From NCBI RefSeq assembly GCF_965208555.1, contig NZ_OZ242342.1:248001-312000 (forward strand): a stretch of 64,000 bases of DNA. Reading direction: 5' to 3'. The position numbers and the translations under genes were made by a program. Of this stretch, positions 8,511-16,936 are shown piece after piece. The stretch comes from Poriferisodalis sp965208555 (GTDB taxonomy: Bacteria; Actinomycetota; Acidimicrobiia; Acidimicrobiales; Poriferisodalaceae). The notes beneath the pieces were generated by a model that had not been told where the DNA came from, ran no database searches, and saw nothing but the letters and a program-made list of their open reading frames with translations. Each line of letters opens with the position of its first letter. Positions within the stretch are counted from its first letter, which is position 1.

Positions 8511-8529
8511 AGGAATAAGACTCATTCCT
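8511..8529. promoter_or_regulatory. Metal-regulator (Zur-like) operator, copy 2
   Basis: AGGAAT (8511-8516), seven bases, ATTCCT (8524-8529): a perfect inverted repeat of the same form as copy 1. It ends 14 bases before the GTG of the permease gene and overlaps a possible -10 (TTATAT at 8531-8536), a position suited to repression. Confidence 0.65.
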
Positions 8530-8543
8530 GTTATATTGCCGCC

Positions 8544-9623
8544 GTGCTGCTTGTGGAAGCCGGCGAACGTGCCCAGACTCCGTCCCGCGCCGCGTGGGAC
8601 CCGAGTCGCCGGTCCACCCTTGTCGGCCTTGCGCTGATAGCGCTCGCGTCGGTGGTGGTCGCCATCGGGCTCGGTCCGGTCGGTGTGGCACCCACGACGG
8701 TCCTGCGGATCATCGCCCACCACACGCTCGGCCTGCTCGATGCAGAGAGCTGGGCGAGAACTGACGACGCGATCATCTGGGAAGTGCGCCTGCCCCGAGT
8801 GCTGCTCGGCGCGATCGTGGGTTCGACGCTCGGGGTCGTGGGCGTGACGCTCCAGGCCCTGGTCCGCAATCCGCTCGCAGAGCCGTACATCCTCGGCGTG
8901 AGCTCGGGGGCATCCACTGGTGCCGCCGCGGCGATCCTGTTCGGTGTCGGCGCCTGGCTGGGCACCCAATCGGTGTCGCTGATGGCGTTCTTCGGCGCTC
9001 TCGGCGCACTTGCGCTCGTTTTGGCGCTCGCCCGCTCTACAGGGCAGATCACCCCGTCACGGATGCTCGTGGCAGGAGTCGCCGTCAGCTACCTGCTGAG
9101 CGCCATGACCAGCCTGATGATCCTCTTCGCCGAGAGTGCCGAAGGTGCTCGGGCAGTGATGTTCTGGCTGCTCGGGTCGCTGGCGAATGCCGACTGGTCG
9201 ACGCTGCCCATCGGCTACCTCGGCATGGGCACCGGCATGGTCCTGGTGTTCTGGTGGCGCCGGCGACTCGATCTGCTGGCACTCGGTGACGAGACGGCGA
9301 TGGCGAGCGGGGTCGACCCTGGGCGCACCCGGCTGCTGCTTGTGGTCGTGGTCGCGCTGTGCGTCGGTTTCGCCGTGTCGCTGTCGGGCGGCATCGGCTT
9401 CGTCGGCCTCGCAGCACCGCATATCGCGCGGCGGATCATCGGCCCGATCCACCGCCACCTGATCCCCGCATCCGCGGCGCTCGGTGCCCTCATGCTCGTC
9501 TGGGCTGACGTTGTTGCTCGCCTGGCGTTGCAGCCCCGCGAGCTGCCCATCGGCGTGGTCACCGGCGTGCTCGGCGCGCCGGTGCTCGTCGCGCTCGTCC
9601 GCAAGCTCAATCACAACAACTGA
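8544..9623 (+). CDS. FecCD-family ABC transporter permease
   Basis: A 359-residue integral membrane protein of the FecCD/BtuC family, which forms the homodimeric channel of metal-chelate (siderophore, cobalamin, haem or zincophore) importers. Around nine to ten hydrophobic helices are visible, starting with 'LVGLALIALASVVVAIGLG'. The cytoplasmic coupling region 'GGIGFVGLAAPHIARRI' (about residues 285-301) is the family signature that contacts the ATPase; 'VRLPRVLLGAIVGSTLGVVG' near residue 82 is also typical. The start is GTG 8544, preceded by two operator-like palindromes. It leads an operon with a binding protein, an ATPase and a ferredoxin-like protein. Confidence 0.9.
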   Translation: MLLVEAGERAQTPSRAAWDPSRRSTLVGLALIALASVVVAIGLGPVGVAPTTVLRIIAHHTLGLLDAESWARTDDAIIWEVRLPRVLLGAIVGSTLGVVGVTLQALVRNPLAEPYILGVSSGASTGAAAAILFGVGAWLGTQSVSLMAFFGALGALALVLALARSTGQITPSRMLVAGVAVSYLLSAMTSLMILFAESAEGARAVMFWLLGSLANADWSTLPIGYLGMGTGMVLVFWWRRRLDLLALGDETAMASGVDPGRTRLLLVVVVALCVGFAVSLSGGIGFVGLAAPHIARRIIGPIHRHLIPASAALGALMLVWADVVARLALQPRELPIGVVTGVLGAPVLVALVRKLNHNN

Positions 9624-9654
9624 GCGCAACCGTGCTCGCCAGAAAGGGAATTTC

Positions 9655-10656
9655 ATGAATACGAACCTGTCGGCATTCAGGCTTCGAACGGTCGCATTGG
9701 TGCTCGTCGTTGCCCTTGTGGCCTCAGCGTGTGGAGGAGGCGATGACTCCCCCACCGCAGCCGCCCAAGGCGACAGCTTCCCGCTGACCTTCACCAACTG
9801 CGACAGGGAGTTCACCCTCGACGCCGCGCCCGAGCGGGTGATGTTGATGGAGGCCGCCGCGCCGTCGCTGCTGTTCGCCGCAGGTGCCATGGACCGAGTG
9901 ATCGCCCGCATCGAGGACTTCCCCGAGGAGTACTACACCGCCGAGGAGCTGGACGTCCTCGAAGCCATCCCAGCATTGGTGGCCGAGGCCACTTCGACCG
10001 GCGGGGTCGAGATTTCGGTCGAGGAGATCATTGCTCACGACCCCGACATCGTCATCGGTTACGACACCGCCACGCTCACCCACGACACGCTGGGCGATGT
10101 CGGCATCCAGCTCTATGTGATGCCTCCGTTCTGTGACAATCCGCCGCTTCCATCGTTCGAGAGCATCCTGGGCGAGGTCCGCCTGTACGGGCAGCTCTTC
10201 GGCACGACCGAGGTGGCCAACGCGAACGCCGCCGCGCTGGAGGCTGCGGTGGCCGCGGCGGCAGATGCGCCGGTTGCCGAAGGGAAGACCGCTGCCGCGC
10301 TCTACGTCACTTCCGACGGCAGCGCCATCTACGCCTACTCCTCGCTCGGCATGGTGCACCCGCTGATGGAGGCCCTGGGAATGACCAATGTCTTCGCCGA
10401 GCTCAGCGAGCGAGTGCCCGAGGTCTCGATCGAAGAGGTCATCGGTCGCGACCCCGAGATCTTGATCCTGCTCTATGACGACTTCGGGCTCACTCCCGAC
10501 GAGATCAGCGCGCTCGTCACCGAGCTGCGGGGCGCCAGCAGCATCACCGCTGTGGCCGACGGTGCGGTCTACCCGCTGCTGTTCAACTGGGCCGAACCTC
10601 CGACACCGCTCGTGGTCGAGGGCCTGTCAGTGCTCAGCGACCAGATCACCGAGTGA
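9655..10656 (+). CDS. FecB/TroA-like substrate-binding lipoprotein
   Basis: A 333-residue exported binding protein. The N-terminus has a signal peptide ending in a lipobox (VALVASAC, lipidated Cys at about residue 24), followed by a low-complexity GGGDDSPTAA linker. The two-lobed class III fold is seen in 'FTLDAAPERVMLMEAAAPSLLFAAG' split over residues 48-73 and 'ISVEEIIAHDPDIVIGYD' near residue 125, repeated in the C-lobe as 'VSIEEVIGRDPEILILLYD'. ATG 9655 is preceded by an AGAAAGGGA ribosome site; open sequence before it is not part of the gene. The ligand is unknown; a zinc or other metal chelate is favoured from the context. Confidence 0.85.
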   Translation: MNTNLSAFRLRTVALVLVVALVASACGGGDDSPTAAAQGDSFPLTFTNCDREFTLDAAPERVMLMEAAAPSLLFAAGAMDRVIARIEDFPEEYYTAEELDVLEAIPALVAEATSTGGVEISVEEIIAHDPDIVIGYDTATLTHDTLGDVGIQLYVMPPFCDNPPLPSFESILGEVRLYGQLFGTTEVANANAAALEAAVAAAADAPVAEGKTAAALYVTSDGSAIYAYSSLGMVHPLMEALGMTNVFAELSERVPEVSIEEVIGRDPEILILLYDDFGLTPDEISALVTELRGASSITAVADGAVYPLLFNWAEPPTPLVVEGLSVLSDQITE

Positions 10657-10663
10657 CGACTCC

Positions 10664-11443
10664 ATGATTGCGGCCACCGGCATCGACCTGCGTCTCGGCG
10701 CGAACGATGTCCTGTCCGGGGCGCAGCTCAGTACGCGTCCCGGACAGGTGGTCGGCCTCATCGGGCCCAATGGCAGCGGCAAGTCATCGTTGCTGCGGTG
10801 CCTGTACGGGATGCTCCGCCCACACCGAGGCGCCATTCTCATCGACGACAAGGCGATCGAGTCGCTGCCGCAACGCGCAGTCGCACGCGCCATCGCAGTG
10901 GTGACCCAAGACGCCGCTGCCGACGGCGTCGACATCACGGTCGGCGAATTCGTGCTGCTCGGCCGCCACGTTCATCGCGGCGACCATCAGGGCTTCACCG
11001 ACGACGATCGCAAAATCGCTCTCGAAGGACTGGAGCTGGTGGACATGTCGGGCTTCGCCGAGCGAAAGCTCCACGAGCTGTCCGGCGGGGAGCGCCAGCG
11101 GGTGATGATCGCCCGGTGCATCGCGCAACAGAGCCCGGTGATCCTGCTCGACGAACCCACCAACCATCTCGATGTCCGCTACCAGCACGAGGTGCTCACG
11201 CTGGTACGGCAGCTCCAGAACGACACCATCGTGGTGCTCCACGACCTCAACCTCGCCAGCCGCTACTGCGATCACCTCGCCCTCCTCGATCACGGCAGGG
11301 TCGTGCATCAGGGCCGTCCCGAGGATGTCCTGCGAAGCGAGGTGCTCGAACCCGTCTACGGCATCGAGGTGCGACGACTTGCGGACGGGCAGCACTCCTA
11401 CCTCGCGTTCGGCCCGCATGCTGTGATCGGCAGCAAGCGATGA
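10664..11443 (+). CDS. FecE/BtuD-like ABC transporter ATPase
   Basis: A 259-residue ATPase completing the importer. Walker A is GPNGSGKSS (about residues 33-41), the signature is LSGGERQRV (about 138-146) and Walker B with the D-loop is VILLDEPTNHLD (about 158-169), followed by the H-loop His in VVLHDLNLA. The ATG at 10664 follows the lipoprotein stop by seven bases, so the genes are in one transcript; an upstream in-frame extension to 10475 overlaps the lipoprotein and is not likely. The protein should energise uptake through the FecCD channel. Confidence 0.92.
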   Translation: MIAATGIDLRLGANDVLSGAQLSTRPGQVVGLIGPNGSGKSSLLRCLYGMLRPHRGAILIDDKAIESLPQRAVARAIAVVTQDAAADGVDITVGEFVLLGRHVHRGDHQGFTDDDRKIALEGLELVDMSGFAERKLHELSGGERQRVMIARCIAQQSPVILLDEPTNHLDVRYQHEVLTLVRQLQNDTIVVLHDLNLASRYCDHLALLDHGRVVHQGRPEDVLRSEVLEPVYGIEVRRLADGQHSYLAFGPHAVIGSKR

Positions 11444-11859
11444 ACACCGCGCCGAACGGCTGGGCTTCCCCTGCCTCCATACGTGTCCAGATCTGCCGCG
11501 GTTGCTGCTGCGGCACCGAGCGGAAGCACCCCGAGACCGACCACGATCGGCAGACCGCCGCTGTCTCGGCCGTCGCTCGAACTCGCGTGGTGGACTGCGT
11601 GGACGAGTGCGCCTACTCCAACGTCGTGGTTGTCCGCCGCGGCGACGGGTCATCGGTGTGGCTCGGTGGCATCAACGACGCCCTGCTCACTGATGCACTG
11701 TGCAAGTGGCTTGTCGAAGGTGCCTCGCAGCCGCCGCCTCCGGTCCTTCAGTCGAAGGTCTTCATCCGCAAGTCAAGTGCAGTCGGGGCAGATTCCGAAG
11801 ACGTCGAGCCGGTGGGTGCTCGGCTGGAACCCGCTGGTGTCCAGCGCCTTGCCGAGTGA
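11440..11859 (+). CDS. Thioredoxin-like (2Fe-2S) ferredoxin-type small protein
   Basis: A 139-residue protein whose ATG overlaps the ATPase stop (ATGA), so it is part of the transporter operon. It has 'VQICRGCCCGTERKHPETDH' near residue 16 and 'TRVVDCVDECAYSNVVVVRR' near residue 50: the cysteine pattern C-x2-C-C-C ... C-x3-C is like the thioredoxin-like 2Fe-2S ferredoxin domain, and the following 'VWLGGINDALLTDALCKWL' resembles the tail of those domains. It may reduce the imported chelate or handle metal; this is inference. The last 29 codons overlap the convergent Fur-family gene, so the true C-terminus or the overlap deserves care. Confidence 0.65.
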   Translation: MNTAPNGWASPASIRVQICRGCCCGTERKHPETDHDRQTAAVSAVARTRVVDCVDECAYSNVVVVRRGDGSSVWLGGINDALLTDALCKWLVEGASQPPPPVLQSKVFIRKSSAVGADSEDVEPVGARLEPAGVQRLAE

Positions 11860-12222
11860 TGTCTCGAGGCTGCGTTCGTCCGCAGCGGGCATGAAGAAGT
11901 CGTCAACCATGCCGCACACGGTGCAGATGGTGTGGTGATGACGGCCGATGATGTCCTCGGAGAACTCGTAACGAGTCGGGTCATCGATCCCGACAACACG
12001 CCGGACGATGCCCACGCTTTCGAGGTCGGCCATGTTGCGGTACAGCGAGCTCTGAGTAAGGCGAGGCCGGAGCTCGAGCATCTCGGGGATAGTCGCCGGC
12101 CGAGCGGCGCGCACGAGCAGCTCCACGAGTTCTCGCCGACCCTTGGTGTAGAGCTGCCCGGCGTCATTCAGGCGGGCCGACACCAATTCGTGAGTCTCGG
12201 CGAGTCGCTCGCCCATCAGCAC
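11773..12222 (-). CDS. zur: Fur-family metal-responsive repressor, Zur-like
   Basis: A 149-residue Fur-family regulator. The N-terminal winged helix includes 'YTKGRRELVELLVRAARPATIPEMLEL' (spread over residues 25-51) and the recognition helix region 'LTQSSLYRNMADLESVGIVRRV'. The dimerisation domain has HHHTICTVCG (about residues 93-102) and a C-terminal CPDC pair, giving the two CxxC motifs of the structural zinc site. The gene converges on the transporter operon it probably controls. Zur is favoured over Fur because the neighbouring regulon contains a COG0523 GTPase and GTP cyclohydrolase II, but metal specificity cannot be proved from the sequence. Confidence 0.8.
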   Translation of the reverse strand: MLMGERLAETHELVSARLNDAGQLYTKGRRELVELLVRAARPATIPEMLELRPRLTQSSLYRNMADLESVGIVRRVVGIDDPTRYEFSEDIIGRHHHTICTVCGMVDDFFMPAADERSLETSLGKALDTSGFQPSTHRLDVFGICPDCT

Positions 12223-12268
12223 ATTCTACCGAGGCCGGTTGCGCCGGCTTGAATGCACTACGCCGTCT

Positions 12269-13057
12269 CTAGACGGTGATCCGGCCAACGAATGCGGCGA
12301 TTTCATCGATCACCTCGTCTCGGTTCGTCTCATTCACCAGTTCGTGGCGAGCGCCTTCGTAGAGGCGGATGGTTTTGTCCTCGCTGGGCATCGACTGCAC
12401 CGCCTCGAGCGAGGTGCGGTAGTCGACGAAGGGGTCATCGGTGCCGTGGCAGAACAGCACCCCCATGGTGAGAGTGCTGACTTGGGCCCGGAATCGGTCC
12501 AGGGCGACGACCTCGGCTTCAAGCAAGGGCCGCTTGTACCGGCCCCGGTAGATGAGCGGATCGGTGGCGTAGGCCTCGACTGCGGCGGTGTCGCGGGACA
12601 TGCCCGAGAAGTCGGTCGTGGCGGGAGGCAGCTCTGGCTGCGCCAGAACCTCCCGGGCCCAATTCCAGTCGCCGATCACCGCGCCGAGCAGGACGATGCC
12701 GGCGACATCGTCGGGGTATTCCTGGGCAAACCTCGAAGTGAGCAGCCCGCCCATCGAGTGCCCGATCATCACCACCGGCAACCCAGGATGCTCGGCCTGC
12801 GCGATGTCGACGAGCGTCCGCAGGTCGTCGACCACGTGCTCGAAGTCGGTGATGAGCGCCCGCTCGCCGTCGCTGCGACCGTGCCCCATGTGGTCCTCGC
12901 CGTAGATCACCGCGCCATCGGCCATCAGCCGCTCGGCCAGGTGGCCATAGCGTGCCGCGTACTCGGCGTAGCCGTGCACCACCACCGCGATGTGGAGCGC
13001 GGGGCCTTCGGGCACCCATCGCTCGTAGTGAATCGATCCCTCTGACCCAGCGAACAT
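12269..13057 (-). CDS. Alpha/beta hydrolase, monoacylglycerol lipase-like
   Basis: A 262-residue serine hydrolase. The oxyanion segment VVVHGYAEYAARYGHLAERL (about residues 25-44), the nucleophile elbow GHSMGG (about residue 100), the acid in 'LFCHGTDDPFVDYRTS' and the terminal His in 'YEGARHELVNETNRDEV' form a normal catalytic triad; the pattern matches bacterial monoacylglycerol lipases. ATG 13057 is chosen over a GTG 33 bases upstream because the latter would add an atypical peptide. It is divergent from ribA with an operator-like palindrome between them. It could act on membrane or storage lipid esters. Confidence 0.85.
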   Translation of the reverse strand: MFAGSEGSIHYERWVPEGPALHIAVVVHGYAEYAARYGHLAERLMADGAVIYGEDHMGHGRSDGERALITDFEHVVDDLRTLVDIAQAEHPGLPVVMIGHSMGGLLTSRFAQEYPDDVAGIVLLGAVIGDWNWAREVLAQPELPPATTDFSGMSRDTAAVEAYATDPLIYRGRYKRPLLEAEVVALDRFRAQVSTLTMGVLFCHGTDDPFVDYRTSLEAVQSMPSEDKTIRLYEGARHELVNETNRDEVIDEIAAFVGRITV

Positions 13058-13115
13058 CGGCACGGGCGCGGTTCTAGCACCCCCGCACACCGGCGCCCTT
13101 CGTGCTGAGTCTCGT

Positions 13116-13134
13116 AGGAACCGTTCTCATTCCG
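13116..13134. promoter_or_regulatory. Metal-regulator (Zur-like) operator, copy 3
   Basis: AGGAAC (13116-13121), seven bases, ATTCCG (13129-13134). The right half CTCATTCC is identical to that of copies 1 and 2 when read on the matching strand; the left half carries one change (C for T). It lies 42 bases before the ribA ATG and 58 bases before the divergent hydrolase. Confidence 0.5.
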
Positions 13135-13176
13135 GTTAGAGTCCCGGTCCGGTTTCCATCGTCGAAACACACCCAC

Positions 13177-13857
13177 ATGAGCACGACACCCTACGAAACC
13201 CCGCACACCCTGGAACGGGTTGGCGAGGCCCAGCTCCCGACGAAGCACGGCCTGTTCACGATCTTCGCCTACACCGGAGCGGGCGCAGGCGAGCACGTGG
13301 CCTTGGTCTTCGGCGAACCGCACTCGCGTCGGAGGGTGCCTGTGCGTATGCACTCCTCGTGCGTCACCGGCGACGTGTTCGGCTCGTTGCGGTGCGACTG
13401 CGGGCAGCAGCTCGAGCTCGCGATCCAACACGTGACCTCCTCAGGGGCCGGCGCGATCCTCTATCTCGATCAGGAGGGCCGCGGGATCGGGCTCGCCAAC
13501 AAGATCAGGGCCTACCAGTGCCAGGACACCGGCTTCGACACCGTGGACGCCAACACCACGCTGGGTTTCGAGGCCGATCAGCGTGACTACGCACCCGCGG
13601 CCTGGATCCTTCGTGACCTCGGCATCACTGACGTCGAGCTGCTCACAAACAACCCCCACAAGGCAGACAGCCTCCGCGAGAACGGGATCACCGTGGAACG
13701 CGTGCCTCTCGCTGTCGCGCCGAACCTCTACAACCGCCGATACCTCGAGACCAAGGCCCGCCGACTGGGCCATCAACTTCCCACCACGAACGGGCATGAC
13801 CCGGCGTGGTCACAGCAGCAGAGGAGTTTCCCGACAGATGAGCACCTACACGCTTGA
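13177..13857 (+). CDS. ribA: GTP cyclohydrolase II
   Basis: A 226-residue stand-alone GTP cyclohydrolase II, the first step of riboflavin synthesis (GTP to 2,5-diamino-6-ribosylamino-pyrimidinone phosphate plus formate). The zinc-binding cysteines are in 'HSSCVTGDVFGSLRCDCG' (about residues 57-74), the catalytic 'YLDQEGRGIGLANKIRAY' follows near residue 98, and 'LLTNNPHKADSL' near residue 154 is the substrate-binding end. No ribB domain is fused. ATG 13177 is preferred over an upstream open extension. Its last 20 bases overlap the iron-type dehydrogenase gene. A separate copy under a metal repressor may be a paralogue of a housekeeping enzyme. Confidence 0.92.
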   Translation: MSTTPYETPHTLERVGEAQLPTKHGLFTIFAYTGAGAGEHVALVFGEPHSRRRVPVRMHSSCVTGDVFGSLRCDCGQQLELAIQHVTSSGAGAILYLDQEGRGIGLANKIRAYQCQDTGFDTVDANTTLGFEADQRDYAPAAWILRDLGITDVELLTNNPHKADSLRENGITVERVPLAVAPNLYNRRYLETKARRLGHQLPTTNGHDPAWSQQQRSFPTDEHLHA

Positions 13858-15025
13858 ACCCATGCCGTCCACCCACGTGGGTGAGGGCAGCGTCGCCGAG
13901 CTCGCCCAGCACGTACGGGCGCACGGCAGCCGTGCCTTCGTGGTGAGCGACCCGGGCGTGCGCGCCGCGGGCATTGTCAACACGGTGATCGACGCGCTCA
14001 CAACCGATGGCCTCGAGTGGACGGTCTTCGACGACGTCGACCCCAATCCGACCGATGCCAACGTCGCCGCCGGGGTGGAGTCGCTTCGAGGGTTCGGCAC
14101 CGAGGACGTCGTGATAGTGCTCGTCGGCGGCGGGTCGGTCATGGACTGCGGCAAGTACATCGCTATGGCAGCCCCGTCAGGCATCGAGGACTCGTCGCTT
14201 GCCTTCTCGCCCGAACTCGACGACGCCGACCGGATCGACTTCGCAACCCTGGCGCCCCCGGCTCGGGCCAGTGCGCCGTGCGTGCCCACGATCGCCGTGC
14301 CCACCACCTCCGGCACGGCGTCGGAAACCAACGGCGGCGGCCTGATCACCCGGACAGAGGACCATCGCAAGCTGACCTTCAGCCATCCCGACGTTCGGCC
14401 GCGCGCTGTCGTGCTGGATCCCCTCTTGACCGTCGGGCTGCCGTCGGGTGCGACTGCGGTGTGCGGCATGGATGTGCTGACGCACGCCATCGAGGCCTAC
14501 ACGTCCACCGCGTCGAACCCCTATGCCGACGGCCTCGCGCTGCAGGCCATCCGGCTCACCGGGCAGTGGCTCCCCCAGGCCGTCGCCGTCGGCAGCGATG
14601 TGCAGGCCCGGGCGTCAATGCAGATCGCGTCCCACCTCGCGGGCCGCGCATTCTCGTCGGGCCCGCTGCTCGGGCTCGTACACGCAACCGGTCACCCCGT
14701 CTCGGGCACGTTCGGCGCGGCCCACGGGCAGACGCTCGCCACCATGCTCCCTCACATCATGCGCTTCAACCTCGAATCGGTCTCCGATCGCTACGCCGAC
14801 GTGGGCCAAGCGCTCGGCGTCGCCCGCGACCCGCTGGCGGCCGTCGAGGCGGTCGAGACGCTGTCCGCGACCGTCGGAACGGACCGCAGTCTCAGTGACC
14901 TCGGCGCCAAGACGCAGGACATCGACGGGCTCACCACCGACGCGTTGCGCGACCTCATCATCTTGAATACGCCGCGCTACCCGAGCCGGGAAGAAGTCCA
15001 TGCGCTGTACGAACAGGCGATGTAG
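13838..15025 (+). CDS. Iron-containing (group III) alcohol dehydrogenase
   Basis: A 395-residue group III dehydrogenase. NAD(P) binding is at 'IVLVGGGSVMDCGKYIAMA' (about residues 87-105), the 'VPTTSGTASETNGGGL' turn lies near residue 152, and the metal ligands are in 'GMDVLTHAIEAYTS' (Asp, His) and 'LVHATGHPVSGTFGAAHGQ' (His, His). The ATG at 13838 sits inside the end of ribA with a GAGGAG ribosome site, so the genes are coupled. Use of an iron-type rather than a zinc-type enzyme in a zinc-repressor unit would make sense as metal sparing, which is an inference. Substrate unknown. Confidence 0.88.
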   Translation: MSTYTLEPMPSTHVGEGSVAELAQHVRAHGSRAFVVSDPGVRAAGIVNTVIDALTTDGLEWTVFDDVDPNPTDANVAAGVESLRGFGTEDVVIVLVGGGSVMDCGKYIAMAAPSGIEDSSLAFSPELDDADRIDFATLAPPARASAPCVPTIAVPTTSGTASETNGGGLITRTEDHRKLTFSHPDVRPRAVVLDPLLTVGLPSGATAVCGMDVLTHAIEAYTSTASNPYADGLALQAIRLTGQWLPQAVAVGSDVQARASMQIASHLAGRAFSSGPLLGLVHATGHPVSGTFGAAHGQTLATMLPHIMRFNLESVSDRYADVGQALGVARDPLAAVEAVETLSATVGTDRSLSDLGAKTQDIDGLTTDALRDLIILNTPRYPSREEVHALYEQAM

Positions 15026-16255
15026 GTGAGCCAGCACGATCGGCCCGCTTCGGAGAGGCTGGGTAATCTCGCCGTCATGGACGTCGCGGATGCCAAGAAC
15101 ATCGTTCGTGCCGAGATCGAGCGCCTCACGCCGGCGCTGCTGGATCTCTCGCACACGATCCACGCCAACCCCGAACTCAACTTCGAAGAGCACCACGCCC
15201 ACGAAGCCCTGACCGGCGTGTTAGAAGACAACGGGATCGACGTGACCCGTGGTGCGTACGACATGCCGACGGCGTTCGATGCTCGCGTCGGCACAGCTGA
15301 CGGCCCGACGGTCGCTGTGCTGTGCGAGTACGACGCACTCCCGGGGATCGGCCATGCGTGCGGTCACAACATCATCGGCTCGGCAGGGCTCGGCGCCGGC
15401 ATCGCGGTGGCGAAGGTTGCCAAGGCTCTCGGCGGACGGGTCGCCATCCTCGGTACGCCCGCCGAAGAGGGCGGCGGCGGCAAGGAGTTCATGGTCCGCC
15501 GCGGCGCCTTCGACGATGTCGATCTGGCGATGATGGTGCATCCCGCCGATCGCGACCTCCGCACGTTCCATGCGATCGCTATCCAGCAGCTGCACGTGAC
15601 CTATGACGGCCAGGCGGCCCACGCTGCTGCCTCACCGCACCGGGGCCGCAACGCTCTCGATGCGGCGGTACTCGGCTACAACGCGGTCGCCGCGCTGCGC
15701 CAGCACATTCGGCCCGACGAGCGGATCCACGGCATCTTCACCGACGCGGGCGACAAGCCCAACATCGTGCCGTCGCGCGCTGCCGCCGAGTGGTACGTGC
15801 GCAGCCACAAGATGGCGAGCCTCGAAACGCTCAAGGAGCGGGTGCAGCGTTGCCTGCAGGGAGGCGCCGACGCTTCTGGGTGCGAGATGCAGGCCGAGTG
15901 GATCGATCCGCCCTTCTACGACATGATCGACAACCACCCCCTGCTCGACGTCTACGTGCGCAACGCCATGGATGTCGGGCGTCACCCGTTGCCCTCAGAG
16001 GAAGGGTCGATGGTGGTCGGATCGACCGACATGGGCAACGTCAGCTACGCCGTCCCGTCCATCCACCCGATGATCAAGGTCGCCCCCGAGGGCACCCCGA
16101 TACACACGCCGGAATTCGAGGTGTACACGGGTCGCGAGGAAGGCGACCAGGCAGTTATCGACGGTGCGCTCACCTTGGCGCTCACCATGGTCGACTGCCT
16201 GGCCAGCGCGGACACTCGCGAAGAGATCCGTGCCGCGTTCACGGCTGCCGCATAG
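15026..16255 (+). CDS. M20-family amidohydrolase/peptidase (p-aminobenzoyl-glutamate hydrolase-like)
   Basis: A 409-residue M20 metallopeptidase. The metal site is seen in 'VLCEYDALPGIGHACGHNIIG' (parts near residue 97-115), 'LGTPAEEGGGGKEF' (about 142-155) with the catalytic Glu pair, and 'MMVHPADRD' (about 170). The dimerisation domain contains 'AAHAAASPHRGRNALDA'. This arrangement matches AbgB/amidohydrolase-type enzymes that cleave aminoacyl-benzoate or similar amides. The GTG at 15026 directly follows the dehydrogenase stop; ATG 15077 is an alternative start and would remove 17 non-conserved residues. It belongs to the ribA unit. Confidence 0.85.
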   Translation: MSQHDRPASERLGNLAVMDVADAKNIVRAEIERLTPALLDLSHTIHANPELNFEEHHAHEALTGVLEDNGIDVTRGAYDMPTAFDARVGTADGPTVAVLCEYDALPGIGHACGHNIIGSAGLGAGIAVAKVAKALGGRVAILGTPAEEGGGGKEFMVRRGAFDDVDLAMMVHPADRDLRTFHAIAIQQLHVTYDGQAAHAAASPHRGRNALDAAVLGYNAVAALRQHIRPDERIHGIFTDAGDKPNIVPSRAAAEWYVRSHKMASLETLKERVQRCLQGGADASGCEMQAEWIDPPFYDMIDNHPLLDVYVRNAMDVGRHPLPSEEGSMVVGSTDMGNVSYAVPSIHPMIKVAPEGTPIHTPEFEVYTGREEGDQAVIDGALTLALTMVDCLASADTREEIRAAFTAAA

Positions 16256-16291
16256 GTTCATCGAACGAGCACCACAGGAGCGAGCCTGGCA

Positions 16292-16927
16292 ATGCCATTG
16301 ACCCAGTACCGCATCGATCGCGACGGCGCCGACCGTCTCCTCTTCCTCATGCACGGCTATACCGCCGAGCAGCACCACCTCGCGTCGTACGTGCCGTTGG
16401 TGGATCCAGACGAGCGCTTCACCGCGATCGCACCGCGCGGCCCGATCGACATGCCCGATGGCGATGGCGCGGGCTGGTGGTCGATCGACCTTGAGACCTT
16501 CGAAATGGATCTCTCACAGTTCATGCCGTCACTGGAGATGATCGAGTCATTGATCGCCGAGGAGGCCGACAAGGCAGGCGTTCCACTCGAGCGGTGCATC
16601 GTGGGCGGATTCAGCCAAGGCGGTTACCTGTCGCTGGCGCTCGTTGGGAGGCCTGGTGCGCCGCGCTACGCCGGCGTGTGGGCCATCTGCTGCGGTCTTC
16701 CGAGCGCACTGGGTCTCGACGTCGATCTGTCGGGCGGCGACGGCCGGCCTGCACTGTTCCAGTGGGGCACCCGCGACATCTTCATCGGCCAGGAGCAACC
16801 CAAAGAGGTGATCGCGGCCCTTGGCGACGGCGGGTGGGATCTGCGCCACCACGCCTACGACATGGCCCACAGCCAGACCATCGAGATGATGATCGACGCC
16901 CGCGAGTGGCTCGCCGGCGTTCTCTGA
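16292..16927 (+). CDS. Carboxylesterase/phospholipase-type alpha/beta hydrolase
   Basis: A 211-residue hydrolase of the dienelactone hydrolase/YpfH-like esterase type. HGYTAEQHHLASYVP (about residues 17-31) gives the oxyanion region, GGFSQGGYLSLAL (about 107-119) the nucleophile Ser, FQWGTRDIFI the Asp and YDMAHSQTI the His. An ACAGGAG ribosome site precedes ATG 16292. It follows the M20 gene by 36 bases and is likely the last member of the ribA-dehydrogenase-peptidase unit. Substrate unknown. Confidence 0.85.
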   Translation: MPLTQYRIDRDGADRLLFLMHGYTAEQHHLASYVPLVDPDERFTAIAPRGPIDMPDGDGAGWWSIDLETFEMDLSQFMPSLEMIESLIAEEADKAGVPLERCIVGGFSQGGYLSLALVGRPGAPRYAGVWAICCGLPSALGLDVDLSGGDGRPALFQWGTRDIFIGQEQPKEVIAALGDGGWDLRHHAYDMAHSQTIEMMIDAREWLAGVL

Positions 16928-16936
16928 GCTGTCCTT

